Source: Salminus brasiliensis (Eukaryota; Chordata; Actinopteri; Characiformes; Bryconidae). Taken from it: 64,000 nt of DNA. This document shows positions 13,239-31,900 of this stretch, piece after piece (position 1 is the first letter of the stretch; each line of letters begins with the position of its first letter). Below the pieces are notes generated by a model. The model made no database searches, was not told the origin of the DNA, and saw nothing but the letters and a program-made list of their open reading frames with translations. Where the stretch lies: the NCBI RefSeq assembly GCF_030463535.1, contig NC_132879.1, positions 47,372,094 to 47,436,093 of the forward strand, in the 5' to 3' direction. A program made the position numbers and the translations under genes.

Positions 13239-13499
13239 GGTTCAACGTGACAGAACTCCATAACCGGGTCAGTTAAATATTAACAAATTTACAGTCATGA
13301 GGAATGTTTAAAAAAAAAAAAAAAAAAAAAAATTCCAAACACAAAAGCAGCTCCTTATAAAAAAACCACCCAGCCCTAATCCCAGTCACACCCCCTCTAA
13401 AGCCCACCCCAGCAGAGAGAAAGAATAGGCCTTGGTGGATCTAGCCTTCACTCTGTCTCCCAGTTCAAACCCTTAAACCTTCTCCTGCTTGCAGATGTT

Positions 13500-19399
<5,900 letters not shown>

Positions 19400-19565
19400 T
19401 CTGGAAACTAACCAATTTGAAGCAGACTACACTTATAGATAAGGGCTTCTCCGACCCACGCTACACACTCCAGCTGCCCGGTGAGCTCCTGGGTTGTGGA
19501 GGCAGAAAGGGAGAAGACGGCTTTATGAGAGTCTTGGTTTGGAGGAGGTGACCGGGTGAAGCCGA

Positions 19566-19584
19566 CCAATCGCAGCTCCCCACG
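19566..19584 (+). promoter_or_regulatory. ER-stress response element (ERSE), perfect, facing ttc41
   Basis: CCAAT, nine spacer bases, CCACG: an exact fit to the ERSE consensus bound by NF-Y and ATF6. Read on the + strand it points toward ttc41; from hsp90b1 it is the reverse orientation. The nearest hsp90b1 ATG is 167 bases away. Confidence 0.85.
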
Positions 19585-19668
19585 CACACCTCGCCACCAA
19601 TCACAGAACGATCCGCGGCCAGTTGCGACCAATCGCTGCTTTACATGTCCGATTTCACACGGCCAAAT

Positions 19669-19687
19669 CGTGGCTGCCCTGGATTGG
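19669..19687 (-). promoter_or_regulatory. ER-stress response element (ERSE), perfect, in hsp90b1 orientation
   Basis: The + strand reads CGTGG, nine bases, ATTGG, which is an exact CCAAT-N9-CCACG on the hsp90b1 strand, 270 bases upstream of its ATG. Mammalian GRP94 promoters carry several such elements, so this fits the gene's known unfolded-protein-response induction. Confidence 0.88.
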
Positions 19688-20159
19688 CTCGGTGAGGTGT
19701 CATGTAAGCGATGCTGCTCGTTTCGTGCCGTTTCACCGCTGATCCGGAGTCAGGATCAGTGTGTTGGTTTAACTGTGGGGGCCGACGCAAGCAGCTGATC
19801 TCAAATCAGCTTTATTTCTTCTTAAATCTTGCCTTCGCTTGGTTCAGGCACATATGGGTTAGTCGTGCGTTTACCTTAACAACCAGCGGTTGCCATGAAT
19901 CTCATTGAAGATCTGCGCAGGTTAACGCTTGGCTGTGTTATTAATACAGTACGATCTAGTTTCTTTACAATCAGGAGATTTCAGCTATCTATATTTTGGT
20001 GGAGAGAAGTTATTTTTAGCAAATTTCCTAGCCGATGTATTTATATTCCTTCCTGATGTATTTATAATGAAATGATGCTGGTAGGGTTTGTTATTTATAC
20101 TGCACCTTTCTGTCTCCACAGGAAGCTCACACTAACTATATTAATCTGAAGCTGAAGGG

Positions 20160-23100
20160 ATGCAAAAAGGGGATCTCCCAGCTGGTAAAGGCATAACATC
20201 AAGATGTGGCTCTGCCCCTCACTTGGCACCTCCACTGCAGCCATACCTCTGTTATGTCCCTGGTGACCTCCAGCAGGAGTTGGCCTTCCTCAGAGCACAT
20301 GTTTTCCCTCATCTGGACTCTCTTTGTCAGACCAGAGGTTCATGCTTCAGACCTGTAGACATCCAGCAGACACAAAACCATGAAGACGACAGTCAGAGAG
20401 GTCACAACCTCTGGCCACACCAAGACAACTCCGCTCACTTCCAGCACTTAAAGATCAGCTTGGATCTTATTAGCTCTTCCTCATCATTCTTCTGTCTTCT
20501 TGGCCAACGCTATGGCTGTTTTCTTCCGGAAAGTACATCCCACAAGATGCATCCACTGGAAGAGCCAGAAAGAGAACCAATCCTCTTATCTGAGATGGAG
20601 CGGAATCTGCATGAAGCTGTGCGAGGTGGCTACCCTTGGGTCATGGAAGAAAAACATCGGACGTGTAGCTTGGCTGAGCTGGAGATCACCCAGGCGGCCT
20701 TCATGGGGAAAACAATGCGCTGTTTCTTCTATTTTAAAGACCACACTACTCAGGGTGATGAGGACGATGAGGACGGTACACTGTATCCGAGGGCCCTGTC
20801 TTGTCAGAGGCAGTACGAGAGGCAGCGGGTGTGGAATCTGAAGAGCTGGGTCATAAACACCTGCCATCCTGTCAGGTCTGAGTAAAGAGAGTTGAATAAG
20901 AGTAACTCTTGTATCTCAGTGGAATAGCTGGCTTCCTTATAGAGAACCAGAACAAATAGTATTGAACCCAGGCCTGTGCTTAAAGGGTATTTTCACCAAA
21001 AGTCTTTCTTCAAGTAGTTTGATTTGAAAAAGTCATCATTGTAGAGAATCCTGATGAGTGGTGGTGATAGGATATCCAAAACGTTTAATGTCACTAAAAG
21101 CTTTATATCAAGTAATTATTGTACAAAATGGTTACTTGTAGTCTACATTGGTGTATAATTTGTTATGAGAAGGTATTGGCCTAAAATGTATTATTTAAAA
21201 GGCATTTATGGTGGAGTGCTACATGCAAGGTATTCTAGGGCAAACTGGAATCCAAGGGAACCCTGATTTTTTAGGTTTCCCACTAGTTTACCATTATCAA
21301 TACTACCTATTAAACCCATGAATAGGTTCACTAGATATAATGAACCAGTAATGTTCTGAATGTGTGCCGTTGCTTTTCATCACAACGTTATTAGAACATT
21401 TCTTACACACAGTTCGTAGTAAGACAACGTTATGAAAACATCTTTTTTTAACTTTCCCAAAACTAGAAATATAATATTTAAATAAATAAAATAATAAAAT
21501 AAAAATATTGCTAAAACTGATGCATAAGTACACTGACATCACACTGAAAAATAATAATTAATGCATGTGTCATAAAATGTTACATCCAAAATGTAGTAAT
21601 TGGAGCATTTATTTAAACACAGAACTGAACATTTTCTAAATTTACACTGATAATAAAAACTTTTAAATCATGAACTTTTAAACATTTGCTTACCAAAAGT
21701 GAAAAGCCTGTTTTTATTTGTGAGAATAAACTAATAAACACATTAAAGTTAAATTAAAACCTTCTATGAACTTAACTTAAGTAAACTTGATTAATAGACT
21801 GAGTGTTCAAAGAACAAAAATTGTAATGATTAGAAAGTTCACGTAATGCTCTACTAACTGAAAAATTCTAGCTGGGAAATGTAAGTAAGTTTTATTACAA
21901 TAAACCATTATACATTAAAACACTCTGAACATGACATCTAAACTATTTATAGATTTTGTAGAAATGTTGAAATAGATAGAATTCCTTCATGGAATGTGTA
22001 ACCAGTGAATTTGATGCTTTTATATGAATTCTAATCATAAATGTAAAACAAAATGCTATGCTAACAGTTACAACTTTTTTTTATTTTTTTTAACCATGGT
22101 GTTTGGTAATTTAATTGAGCCAATATTACTGTAACAAAGTATAAGATTAGTCATTATTAATGGGTAGTCTTTGTAAAGACACATATCAGTGCCCATAACC
22201 TTCAGACATAAGCCCTACAACAAGATCACTGGGTCTTTAACCATAAATGTAAATAATGCTAACCAACGTTATTAGCTTGATGTCCGCACTTGGAGCCCTG
22301 ATATGCTAATATTGCTAATGACTAAAATAGCTGTTGGCTTTATGCAAGGCCTAATGCTAACCTTTCTGATAACTACTTCTGTGGCACAGATTCTTCAGAA
22401 GCTTACAGGATCTAGAAGAGCTGGTGAGAAAAGACTGGAAAGGCATCATAGATCAGTTTCACCAAATTCCAGAGCAGCGCTCCCTCTCAGGTCAGACATG
22501 TCAACATTGCTTTGCATTTTCCATCAAATACACATGACTCTGACACTGCTTATCATGTCAGCAAATATTGAAATTATATTTTTAGACCAGTGGACATACA
22601 AAGTGCTGTTTAGATAAAGCAGACGTTTTAATATGACCTGTTTGTGTGATTTCCTTTCACAGGTTGTCAGGATTCAGTTGAGGTTTTGTGCCAGGAAAGC
22701 TCTATTCAGGCACTGTGTCATGTGTTTGTACCTTCAAAGCAAACCGCAGAGGTGCTGGACCTTCTCAACACATTTGTCTTTCCTATAACACAACAGGCAA
22801 AGTCCAAACCACGTTCAGATGACGCAGTTCAGTTAATTAGGTGAGATGATGGATTTACTAATGCATTTTAACTACACTCAAAAAACAAAGGTGCTAGAAT
22901 AGAAGAACCACTTTTGGTTCAGTAAAGAACCCTTTTTATCATAGAGATGTGACCTCTAAATTGATAAAGAACCTTTGCATCAGAAGAAAGTTTTGGGGTC
23001 TTTAAAAAGTTCTTCACACTCTCACATCTCTACGACAAACATGGTTCTTTATGGGACCAAAAGTGGTTCTTCTATGGCATCACTCAAAGAACTGTTTGAG

Positions 23101-24279
23101 GCACCTTTATTTTTAAGAGTGTGGGGGTGTACTCGTAAAGGGGTCACGGTACAGGGGTCACGGTTCGGTGCACACAGTGGGGTGTGTGCCACCCGGAACC
23201 CAAGCTGTAAGCCCTTGGATTTGCATGAGATTGTGGAAAATGTAGTGGTTTAGGAGTACTGCTATTGTACGACTGAAAATTATTTCACCACCTTAAGTCC
23301 TTTAGGTGGACAATGCAAATATTTACATATTTCTCCTGTTGTACTGTACTCATAACAAACCGTGATGTCCAAATCGTGGTGTGAATCAAACCTTGTGACC
23401 TTTGAGTATTGTTACCCCTTTAATTTCAGCACACAGTTTTGTAGTTAGTGGCAGTTCAGTGTTTTTACAGTATGCCCTCTTCTTGCAGAGTGTAGGCATG
23501 TAATGCTCACATGTGAGTGTGTATTTAAGCATTTATAGGTAACAGTAAACAGCGGTTGTTAGCTTTATAAGAGAAACAATAATCTTAACTTTTATGTACA
23601 TTAATGTAAATCGCATTTTAGACCATTTCTACTAATCTATTTGTAGTTTGTGAACTGAAAAAATGAAGCTCCAAGGGCTTTGATATGGTAGTCACAGGTC
23701 CTTTTTTCATGTTTGCCTTATCTTCATTCTCTAACAGTGATAAAAGAGTACCAGAGAAGTCTATTCTGTTGCTCAGTGGTGAAAGGGGTTGTGGGAAGTC
23801 GTCTCTGGTCGTTTGGTGGCTCCAGAACTTCAGGAAGCGAAAGCCCAAAGTTCCAGTCATCCCATATATTTGTGGGACCAGCGTATCCAACAAAGACATC
23901 AGGTCAATGCTAAGGCAGTGCACTGCTGAGCTTCGCAAAAAGTTCTATGGTAAGCAGCCTTGTGGACAGCATACATCAAACAAGCACTCTAGTCACTCCT
24001 CACTCCTCTGGTGATTAAGAAATCCTGACTGCTAGTTTAGTCACTGGCGTAGAGCTAATAATTGCTCTCTATGTATAAATGCTTGTGGACACCCCTTCTA
24101 ATGAATGCCTTCGACTACTTTAAGTTGCCCCATTGCTGTCACAGATATGCAAACGCAGTCTCACAGCTTGTCTAGTCCCCGTAGAGAAGTACTGCCAATA
24201 GAATAGATATAAAGCCTTTTTTAATTACTTTGATTTTAGTAGAAGCAATGAATGAGGAGGTGTCCCAATACTTTTGTCC

Positions 24280-24342
<63 letters not shown>

Positions 24343-27300
24343 AAATAGCTACTGTGTTTTATGAAGGTGACCTGCCTGAGTGGACAGAAGGTTTAGAGGG
24401 CCTTGTTGAACCTAGGCCTGTGCTTGCGGAGGTACAGGCCTTCACTGCTGCAGCTCAACTGGGGCCCTGTGTTCTTCTGCTAGACGGGCTTAACCTTCTA
24501 ACAGACACTCATGGCCTGTCACTGCAGGAGGTAACCATTTCCTCTTATAAAATGCCTTTGATACATCTTTATTCGTATGACAATATTTGTTCCACCTAAT
24601 GAATAAGTGATATATATGGTAATTATTGTTTGTTCATGCCACACAGCCAACTCAACCCAACCCAACATTAAGATTTACAGTGCTAAACTGGTCTCCAATG
24701 TACACTCACCATAGTGAACGTGACCTCTATGTGACTCTTTTATGTAGTCAATGCTAATAATATGAGCCTTTCAAGCAGTTCTTTGTTTATTACAGATGAA
24801 GGAACTGAGATGGTTGCCAGATGCTCTACCATCCTCTTGCAAGCTGATAGTCACCACCACCACAAGTGACCTCACTCACAAAAGCCTCACCAGCAGGTCA
24901 GACGTTCAGGTCTTCACTTGGCCTGGAATTTCTGATCCCAGCATCCAGTGTAGCATCTTACATCGACACCTAGCCTTACCCTGCAAAGAGCTACCCACCT
25001 TTCTCCTGCAGAGAATCATCAGTAGGAAGCTGTGTCGACTCCCGGTCTTCCTTGCTATTCTGGGCAGTGAGCTGCGGACATGTGGGATGCAGAGGGAGGA
25101 AGAGGAGGGAAAAGAGCTAATAGAAGAGTATGTGGGGGTGGATTCTGTCTTAGAGTTGTGGGAGAAGGTCATTCATCGATGGGTGAAAGATTACAGTAGA
25201 CCTGTTGAAGACCCTGCACCTTGCAACAAGAGGCCAGAGGCAAACACTGAAGCAACCAGGCTGGGTATGACCTCTTTTAAGTGTGTTATATCCAGGTGTA
25301 TCACAGTTCAATTTTCATACAAAAGTTTTATACAATAACTTTTACATATTTAAAGAATGAAGATGGTAACAAAGAAATTTGAGTGGTTTGGGTGATACAT
25401 TCTAGAGTCTAGAGTAAGAATTGTAAAGGGTAGAGATGATACCAGGTGTCTGAAGATAATAACAGCTTCAAAGCCACCTGCTGCATGGGGAATTTCCATA
25501 AATGTTTGAGTAGTTTTAGGGTAAAATTCAGATTTCAGATTTATCATTATTTTACCATTTGCTAGTATGGACCACACCCTGGAAGGCTGTTATGGGGAGA
25601 CTCAGTAGGCCCTGGGCTAGAGTTTAGGTTGAGTGGGAAGCCGAGCTCCCGCATAGTTGAAGTGAGCTTGGAAAAGAGGAGAGGGGATGGGGTGGAGATG
25701 GGTGCAAAGTTCTTCATCATGAAGGTGAAGTTAAAAGCAGAGATTATATATATAGGGCTGAGGAGGAGGAGTTCAGGGTATGGTCCATTTCCCAACATTT
25801 TGTTATGTTTAGTAAACTCCACTTATCAATACGTTAGTTACATCCCAACTACTGAATTATGTAGAAATATCAAAAAATACCCTTTGAAGTTCTCTTACCT
25901 CAAATATGGTCAACCATCATAGACCGATTTTAATGTTTATAAGGTCTTTGGCAGTGTATAAAGCCATTCTCTCTTTGTAGAATCATTGCTTTAAATGTAT
26001 TACATCACTTCATTCAGCTTCAGCTAGACCAGAAGCCTCAGAATAACAGAATAACAGACTCTTCTTCATACGGTAGTCGATTGAACACTGACCTCTGCTG
26101 TCTCACTGCTCTGATCACTGCAGTTTCCTCTCCTCTGAAGCTGAAAGGATGGGTGTGGGACACGCTTTGCCTGATCCATGTCTCTCGCTCTGGGCTGACT
26201 GAGGCAGAGGTATTGGCTCTCCTGGAGGATTTGGGTTACTGTGGTTCTTTGAGAATCCAGACTCTGGAGTGGGCTCGGTTGCGTACTGCACTTGGACCTT
26301 GGGTCCGGGAGAAGCCAAATGGCCTTTTGTATTTTAGCCATCAGTCCCTTAGCCAGGCCATTGACCTACTGTTGCTGGGTAAGTGGCAGTCCATCATGCT
26401 AATATAGTTGTCTGAGAAAAAAGATCAGTGTTTCTTCTGAAATCGAGGTTATTAATAGGATGTTTGCCCCTCTAAATTAGTGGTCACCAACTCTGTTCAT
26501 GGAGATCTACTTTCCTGCAGACGTTAGCTTTAACCTTTTAAAGTTATATGGCCTGGAAACCAAAGGAACACTGCAGCATGTGCGATGCAGTTGTCTTTTT
26601 TTAAATATCCGCAGTGGTGTTATCTGTGTTCTTCTCTTGTGGTCTGCATTCAGGTGTTGTGGATAAACAAAAAAAACGGAGATACTTCCACTGTATCATT
26701 GCCAAGTTCTTTCAAAAGCCCAGTAAGGAACTTTGTGACTGGTTAAGGAAGCTGGAGGAACTGCCCTGGCACCTGGCACAAACTGGATCCTTTAAGGAGC
26801 TATATAATATCCTCACTGACCCAGAGTAAGGCTACAGATACTTGTTATTAAATTAATTTCTTTAGACAAGTACATTACCATTGCCAATAGTATAGGAAGA
26901 TGGAATGTTGTTAGCATTATTCAGATGAGAACTGCCCAGACCTTTCTCTTGGGGGCCTTTTGTTTATGGAAGAGTTTGCAAATTTGTGCAGATTTTTAAT
27001 CCTAAAGGACTTTACATCTTTGCATGTTGGCTTACACAAAATTGTAAGGATGCTAATAGCAACCCAGAGGAAAAAATGTATAGATATATACATTTTATTT
27101 AATAAGGAAAAAATATTCAACACCCTTTCCTTTCCCCTTTAGCAGCAATAACTGCAAACAAACACTTTCTCCAGTTGTTAATTAGCATCTCACAACACCG
27201 TGGAGGAATTTTGGCCCAGAACTTCTTTAACTCAGTGACATCTGTAGGCATTCCAGTATGAAGACAAGTTTTGGTGCTGCCACAACATTTCATTAGGGTC

Positions 27301-28892
27301 TAAGTTAGGATTTTGACTAGGCAATTTTGTTAACCAATATGAGGTAGATTTGCCTTGTGTCCTTCGGATTATTGTCTGGATCTAACTGTGCTTCAGCTCC
27401 AGCTCACAGACAGATGACCTGAAATTCTCTTGAATTCTCTTGATTCTCTGACAGCAGAATTCAGTTTCCTGAGTGGTAGCATGGCACCTTGATGCAGCAA
27501 TGCATCCTTAAACCATCATACAACCACCTTCATACTTCATACTTTGAAAAGCAGTTTCAGGATTTCACCAATACAGAAAGGAGCCCATGGTGGCCAAAAT
27601 GTTTCACTTTGGATTCAACTGTCCATAACTTATTGTTCCAGGAGGATCATCAAGGTGTTTCTTGACTTTAGCTGAGACAAGAGGTCTGCAGTTCTTTATA
27701 TGCTGTACTTTGGTTGTTTTTTGCTTATATCAAAGAATCTTCACGAGAATGTCAAGTTAAATGTTATGAGCTGAAGTGCAAGGTTGGTCATGCAACATTC
27801 AGAATTTGTAACTTTTACAATGATCTAGTCAAAGTCCTGACCTAAACTCTATTGAAATGCTGTGGCAGGCCCTAAAATTAAAAAACAGTTGCTCAAACGC
27901 GTACAAATTTCAGCTGATGCAGTTCTGTAATGTACAGGAATGGTGGCAAACACTTTTTCACAGTATTATGTGTAGTCATTTGCTTCCCTTTTTAAAACAT
28001 GTAAATCAGACGCAATGGACATAAAGTGTTTTAAACACTACCTTATGACTATATTTGTTACGCACAGGGTGGACAAACAAGTCAGATAAGCTCAGACTAC
28101 TAAACTCCACACTACATTGATGTTAATCAGCCTATTAAGATAACGTATCACCATATTTTCCATAGAGCTCTGTGTATCCTGTCGAGCTGTGTGAGGCGGT
28201 ACCCACAGCTAAGGCTTGATCTTGTTCGTTATTGGACGCTTTTGAGCCAGAGAGGATATGACCCCATCTCTTCACTCCAAAAGCTGACTTTACTGAATGG
28301 TAACAGAGTCAGAGACAATGTTGACCAGAAATATCACTTGTATTTGAAGTATTTCAAATAAATGACAACCCCTGATGTAGTTTATTGGTTAGGACATGTT
28401 TAGTGTTTGCTTTAGGCTTCTTTAGTTTTTTACACTGGTGCTTAGGTAGCTAACAAGTAATGGAATTAAAGCCTGTAGCCCACTAGGTTGGTTAGTACTG
28501 TGCAAATATAATTGCCTCCAACTGCATTTTGTTGAAAGTAAATATCACCAATGTTTCTAAAATGTTATTGTAATTCAGTTGTTGAAATGCAAAAACCAAG
28601 ATATTCAGTGTAGTTTGCTGTGAAACTATGCATAGTAGAGCAACGTACTGACTCCTACAACACAATCACAACAAAAACAAAGGCATTTTTATTTACCATT
28701 TATTTACCAAGCCTAGTAACCACACAGTTTATGTGAAATGCTGATCATAGTAAATATACTTTACTATACTATACGTTTCCTTTGGGTGTTCTACAAGTGT
28801 TTTTAGCCAGGCAGCATACTTTTAGCCAATGTAAACGTCCATTATTTGTACATTTTAACTCATAGCCCACGTGTGTAACACAGGTTATAAAA

Positions 28893-28972
<80 letters not shown>

Positions 28973-31900
28973 TGTATTTAACAGGCCATCCTCCACTCTA
29001 CAATGTGTGTAGTTCCTCCCACCTGCAAGATACATCATCCTAGTTTTTAAACCAAAATGTCTTCATCCAGGGATTATTTTGGCACCATTGTAGATGGCAG
29101 GTACATTTACACAAGAGATGTAGTGATAGTAGCATTTTCATTTTAGCCAAATTGCCAAAAGCATTAATAAGGTTTTTTGAAGGGATATGAAAATCTGGAC
29201 TTGCCATGTTAGTATTATTTTGTCCCATTTGTGAAACACTTTTATTGTTGTGACCTCTCTGTCTCACTCTCTCTATATTCTGCAGTATTGTCTTCTGATG
29301 TTCTTTTTATGAGAGATGATAAGGAAACGTTCACTACAGAGGTGCAGCCACACACAGGTAAAAGCTGAGCTAAGGAAACGTGTATTACAGATAAACTAAA
29401 TCACTTTGTCAGTTAATGCTGATGGCACATGCCATTTCTTCTGACCTCAGGTTGTGGTCTGTCAGATCTTGACATTATGGGAAAGTTAGCTCTTCTCTCC
29501 TTTGACATCATGCTCTGTTTGGGAAAGACTAAAGAAGCTGAGTGCATACTGTTGCAGGCAGAAACAACCCTTCAACAGGTGAGACGCCCAAATGATGAGG
29601 TCATATTCAAGCCTGGTTTTGAGACCCATTGTTTTTAGCTATATTATATACAGACTGATACAAACTGGTGATCAAAGGAAAACCAGTGCTGCCTGCCATC
29701 AGCAGCTGGAGGCCGAGAGAGCACAATTTGACTTGCCATCTCTCCCAGGTGAGTAGATGGCTTTCTCTTTCTTCCCACATCACAGGCTGGCACAGGTGTC
29801 TGCTAGCCGTTGCATCACAGCTGGGCACCTGACGCTTTCCTCCAGTGTGTTGGTTGCCTGGTGACGTTGCATTGGTGACAGTTTATCAAGTGGCAGTGGC
29901 TGCTTGTGCATGTGTCGGAGAAGGCATGTGTCAGCACCCCCCCCTCCCCCTTCCAGTGTCGGGAGCATTACATGTGATGGGGGAAAGTACTAAAGAGTGG
30001 GTTGGGTAATTGGCTATCTAAAATAGAAGATGAAGATTGGGTAAAGCATTAAAAGGAAAATAAAAGAAAAGCCTCAATAAACACCTACAGATATTTCTAG
30101 GCAAGAGAAATACAGCTAAGCAAAAAAATATCACACCATGCTCTGTGAAATGAGTAAAAAATGAAGGAGGACCAGCTGACCTCAATTTTGGATTAAGATA
30201 ATAGATAATAAAAAGATCTTCATGTCCTGGAGATCTACACCCTGTAGAGTTTAGGTCCAGCCCTAATGTAGCACACATGGGCCATGTAATGAAGGCTTAT
30301 AGGGGCTTCTGAATATATATGTCAGGGTGGTAGATCTCCTGGACTTGGAAGAAGCAGCCCTGACATAAAGGAAAGTATCACTGCAAACCAATACAGGGTT
30401 ATCAGACTGATAAGCTTTATAACATTTGTGAGTACTCACAGAGGTTCCTCTTACTCACTCTTAGGACATCTCTCTTATATGATTCTCTGCAGGCAGATGA
30501 GCTGGATGGAGGCAGTGTAAGATCACTGCTTGAAGAGCAGCACATGCTGGCAAAGTTCTATATCTACATGCAGCAGCTAGAGGACGCTGAGGTGTACAGC
30601 AACAAAGGCCTTGAGACGGCAGACATCCTCACAGTTTCCAGTTCTGCCTATACAGAAGACATCAGGATGATAAAAGGTAGTAGAAGAATTGTGTAAGTCT
30701 GCATAGAAGCATAACTGCGAATATACAGCTTATCTCATGCCTGTGACTGTGACGCTCATTCTTTATGTGTTGCCATTTAGACATTATGGAAGTATGTAGC
30801 TCCTTTGTCTTAGTGCTTGTTTCGTTTTTTAGGGCAGTTGCTGTGTTTTCTGTGTCAGCTAGCGCTGGAGAGAGGCCGTTTATGTTCAGTTCCAGGACTT
30901 TTGAAGCAAATCAGCAATACTGGCATCAAGTCAATCCATCCATGTGCTGAAGCAGCTGTTAATTTACTGCAAGGCCTACACAAGTAAGTGGTAATATGCT
31001 GAAATAGGTCAACTGAAGACTACTTCTAGTAATGAGGACTGACAGTGACACTGTTATGTTGTTGTAAAGTCCAAGTACTACTACTCCAAGTTATAAGCGA
31101 GTTATATATTATATAGATATATATATATATTATACGTTTATGGACTTATATTTATATATAAGTCCAAGGTCTAAAAGAAGACCCACACTGAAACCCTCAG
31201 CTGAGCGGAGATTGATTGGGATGGTTAGAAACAACCCAAGAACTACCAAGGCACAGGCCTGCCATGAACTGAAAGCTGCTGGAACACCAGTGTCGCTCAC
31301 TACAATCAAGCAGGTTTACCCTTAGAAAGAATCCCCTGCTACAAAGTCAACAATGTAATTTGCTCCTGACCACATAGACATATTCAGCCTCAAGAACACT
31401 GTACCAGACATGGTGGTGATCGCATTTTGGGGTTACAACATGACTGTGACCCCAAACACAGAGTAAATCAGGTTGTAGAATATTGGATACACAAGCTAAC
31501 ATGAAACTTTTGAAATCGCCTTCCCAAAGTCCTGACCTTAACTCTGTTAAAAATATGTGGGCTGTGATGAAAGGTCAGAGTGTGCCAGGAAAGTGCATTG
31601 TGCATTAAAATGTGTGTTCTCTGAAGAGGATGCGATTTAGTTTAATTCAAAAAAATCTACATGGGGTTACCCAAACCTTGCCATGCGACTCTATTTCTTG
31701 GTTAATATTGAAGTTTTCAATTTTGAAATGTAAAAGATTCTGCTTTTCTCCCAAATTACAACTGATATAATTTATAAGTAAAAAAAAAAGAGTTTTACCA
31801 GTGCTCTCAAACATTTGAATCTTTTGGGGATTTATGTTTGTAATTTGTGAGGAATAAATGTTGTCTGTGTGCAGACGGGCTGTTGGTGATCTGAGAGCAG

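Larger units (their letters stand above)
19490..19720. promoter_or_regulatory. Bidirectional hsp90b1/ttc41 promoter region
   Basis: GC-rich compared with its flanks. It holds three forward CCAAT boxes (19566-19570, 19597-19601, 19629-19633) and one reverse (19683-19687), two of which form perfect ER-stress elements. On the hsp90b1 strand a TATA-like ATAAAG lies near 19521-19526, about 125 bases before the ATG, which would allow a short 5' leader. The ttc41 leader is probably spliced: an acceptor (ccacag) lies at 20122, with a possible donor near 19914. Confidence 0.7.

Noticed and set aside
19893-19914. Upstream ATG (gccATGAATC) as the ttc41 start
   Set aside because: If spliced to the acceptor at 20122 its frame meets a stop before the ATG at 20160, and the 20160 frame has its own in-frame stops upstream. 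It may be a short upstream frame in the leader.
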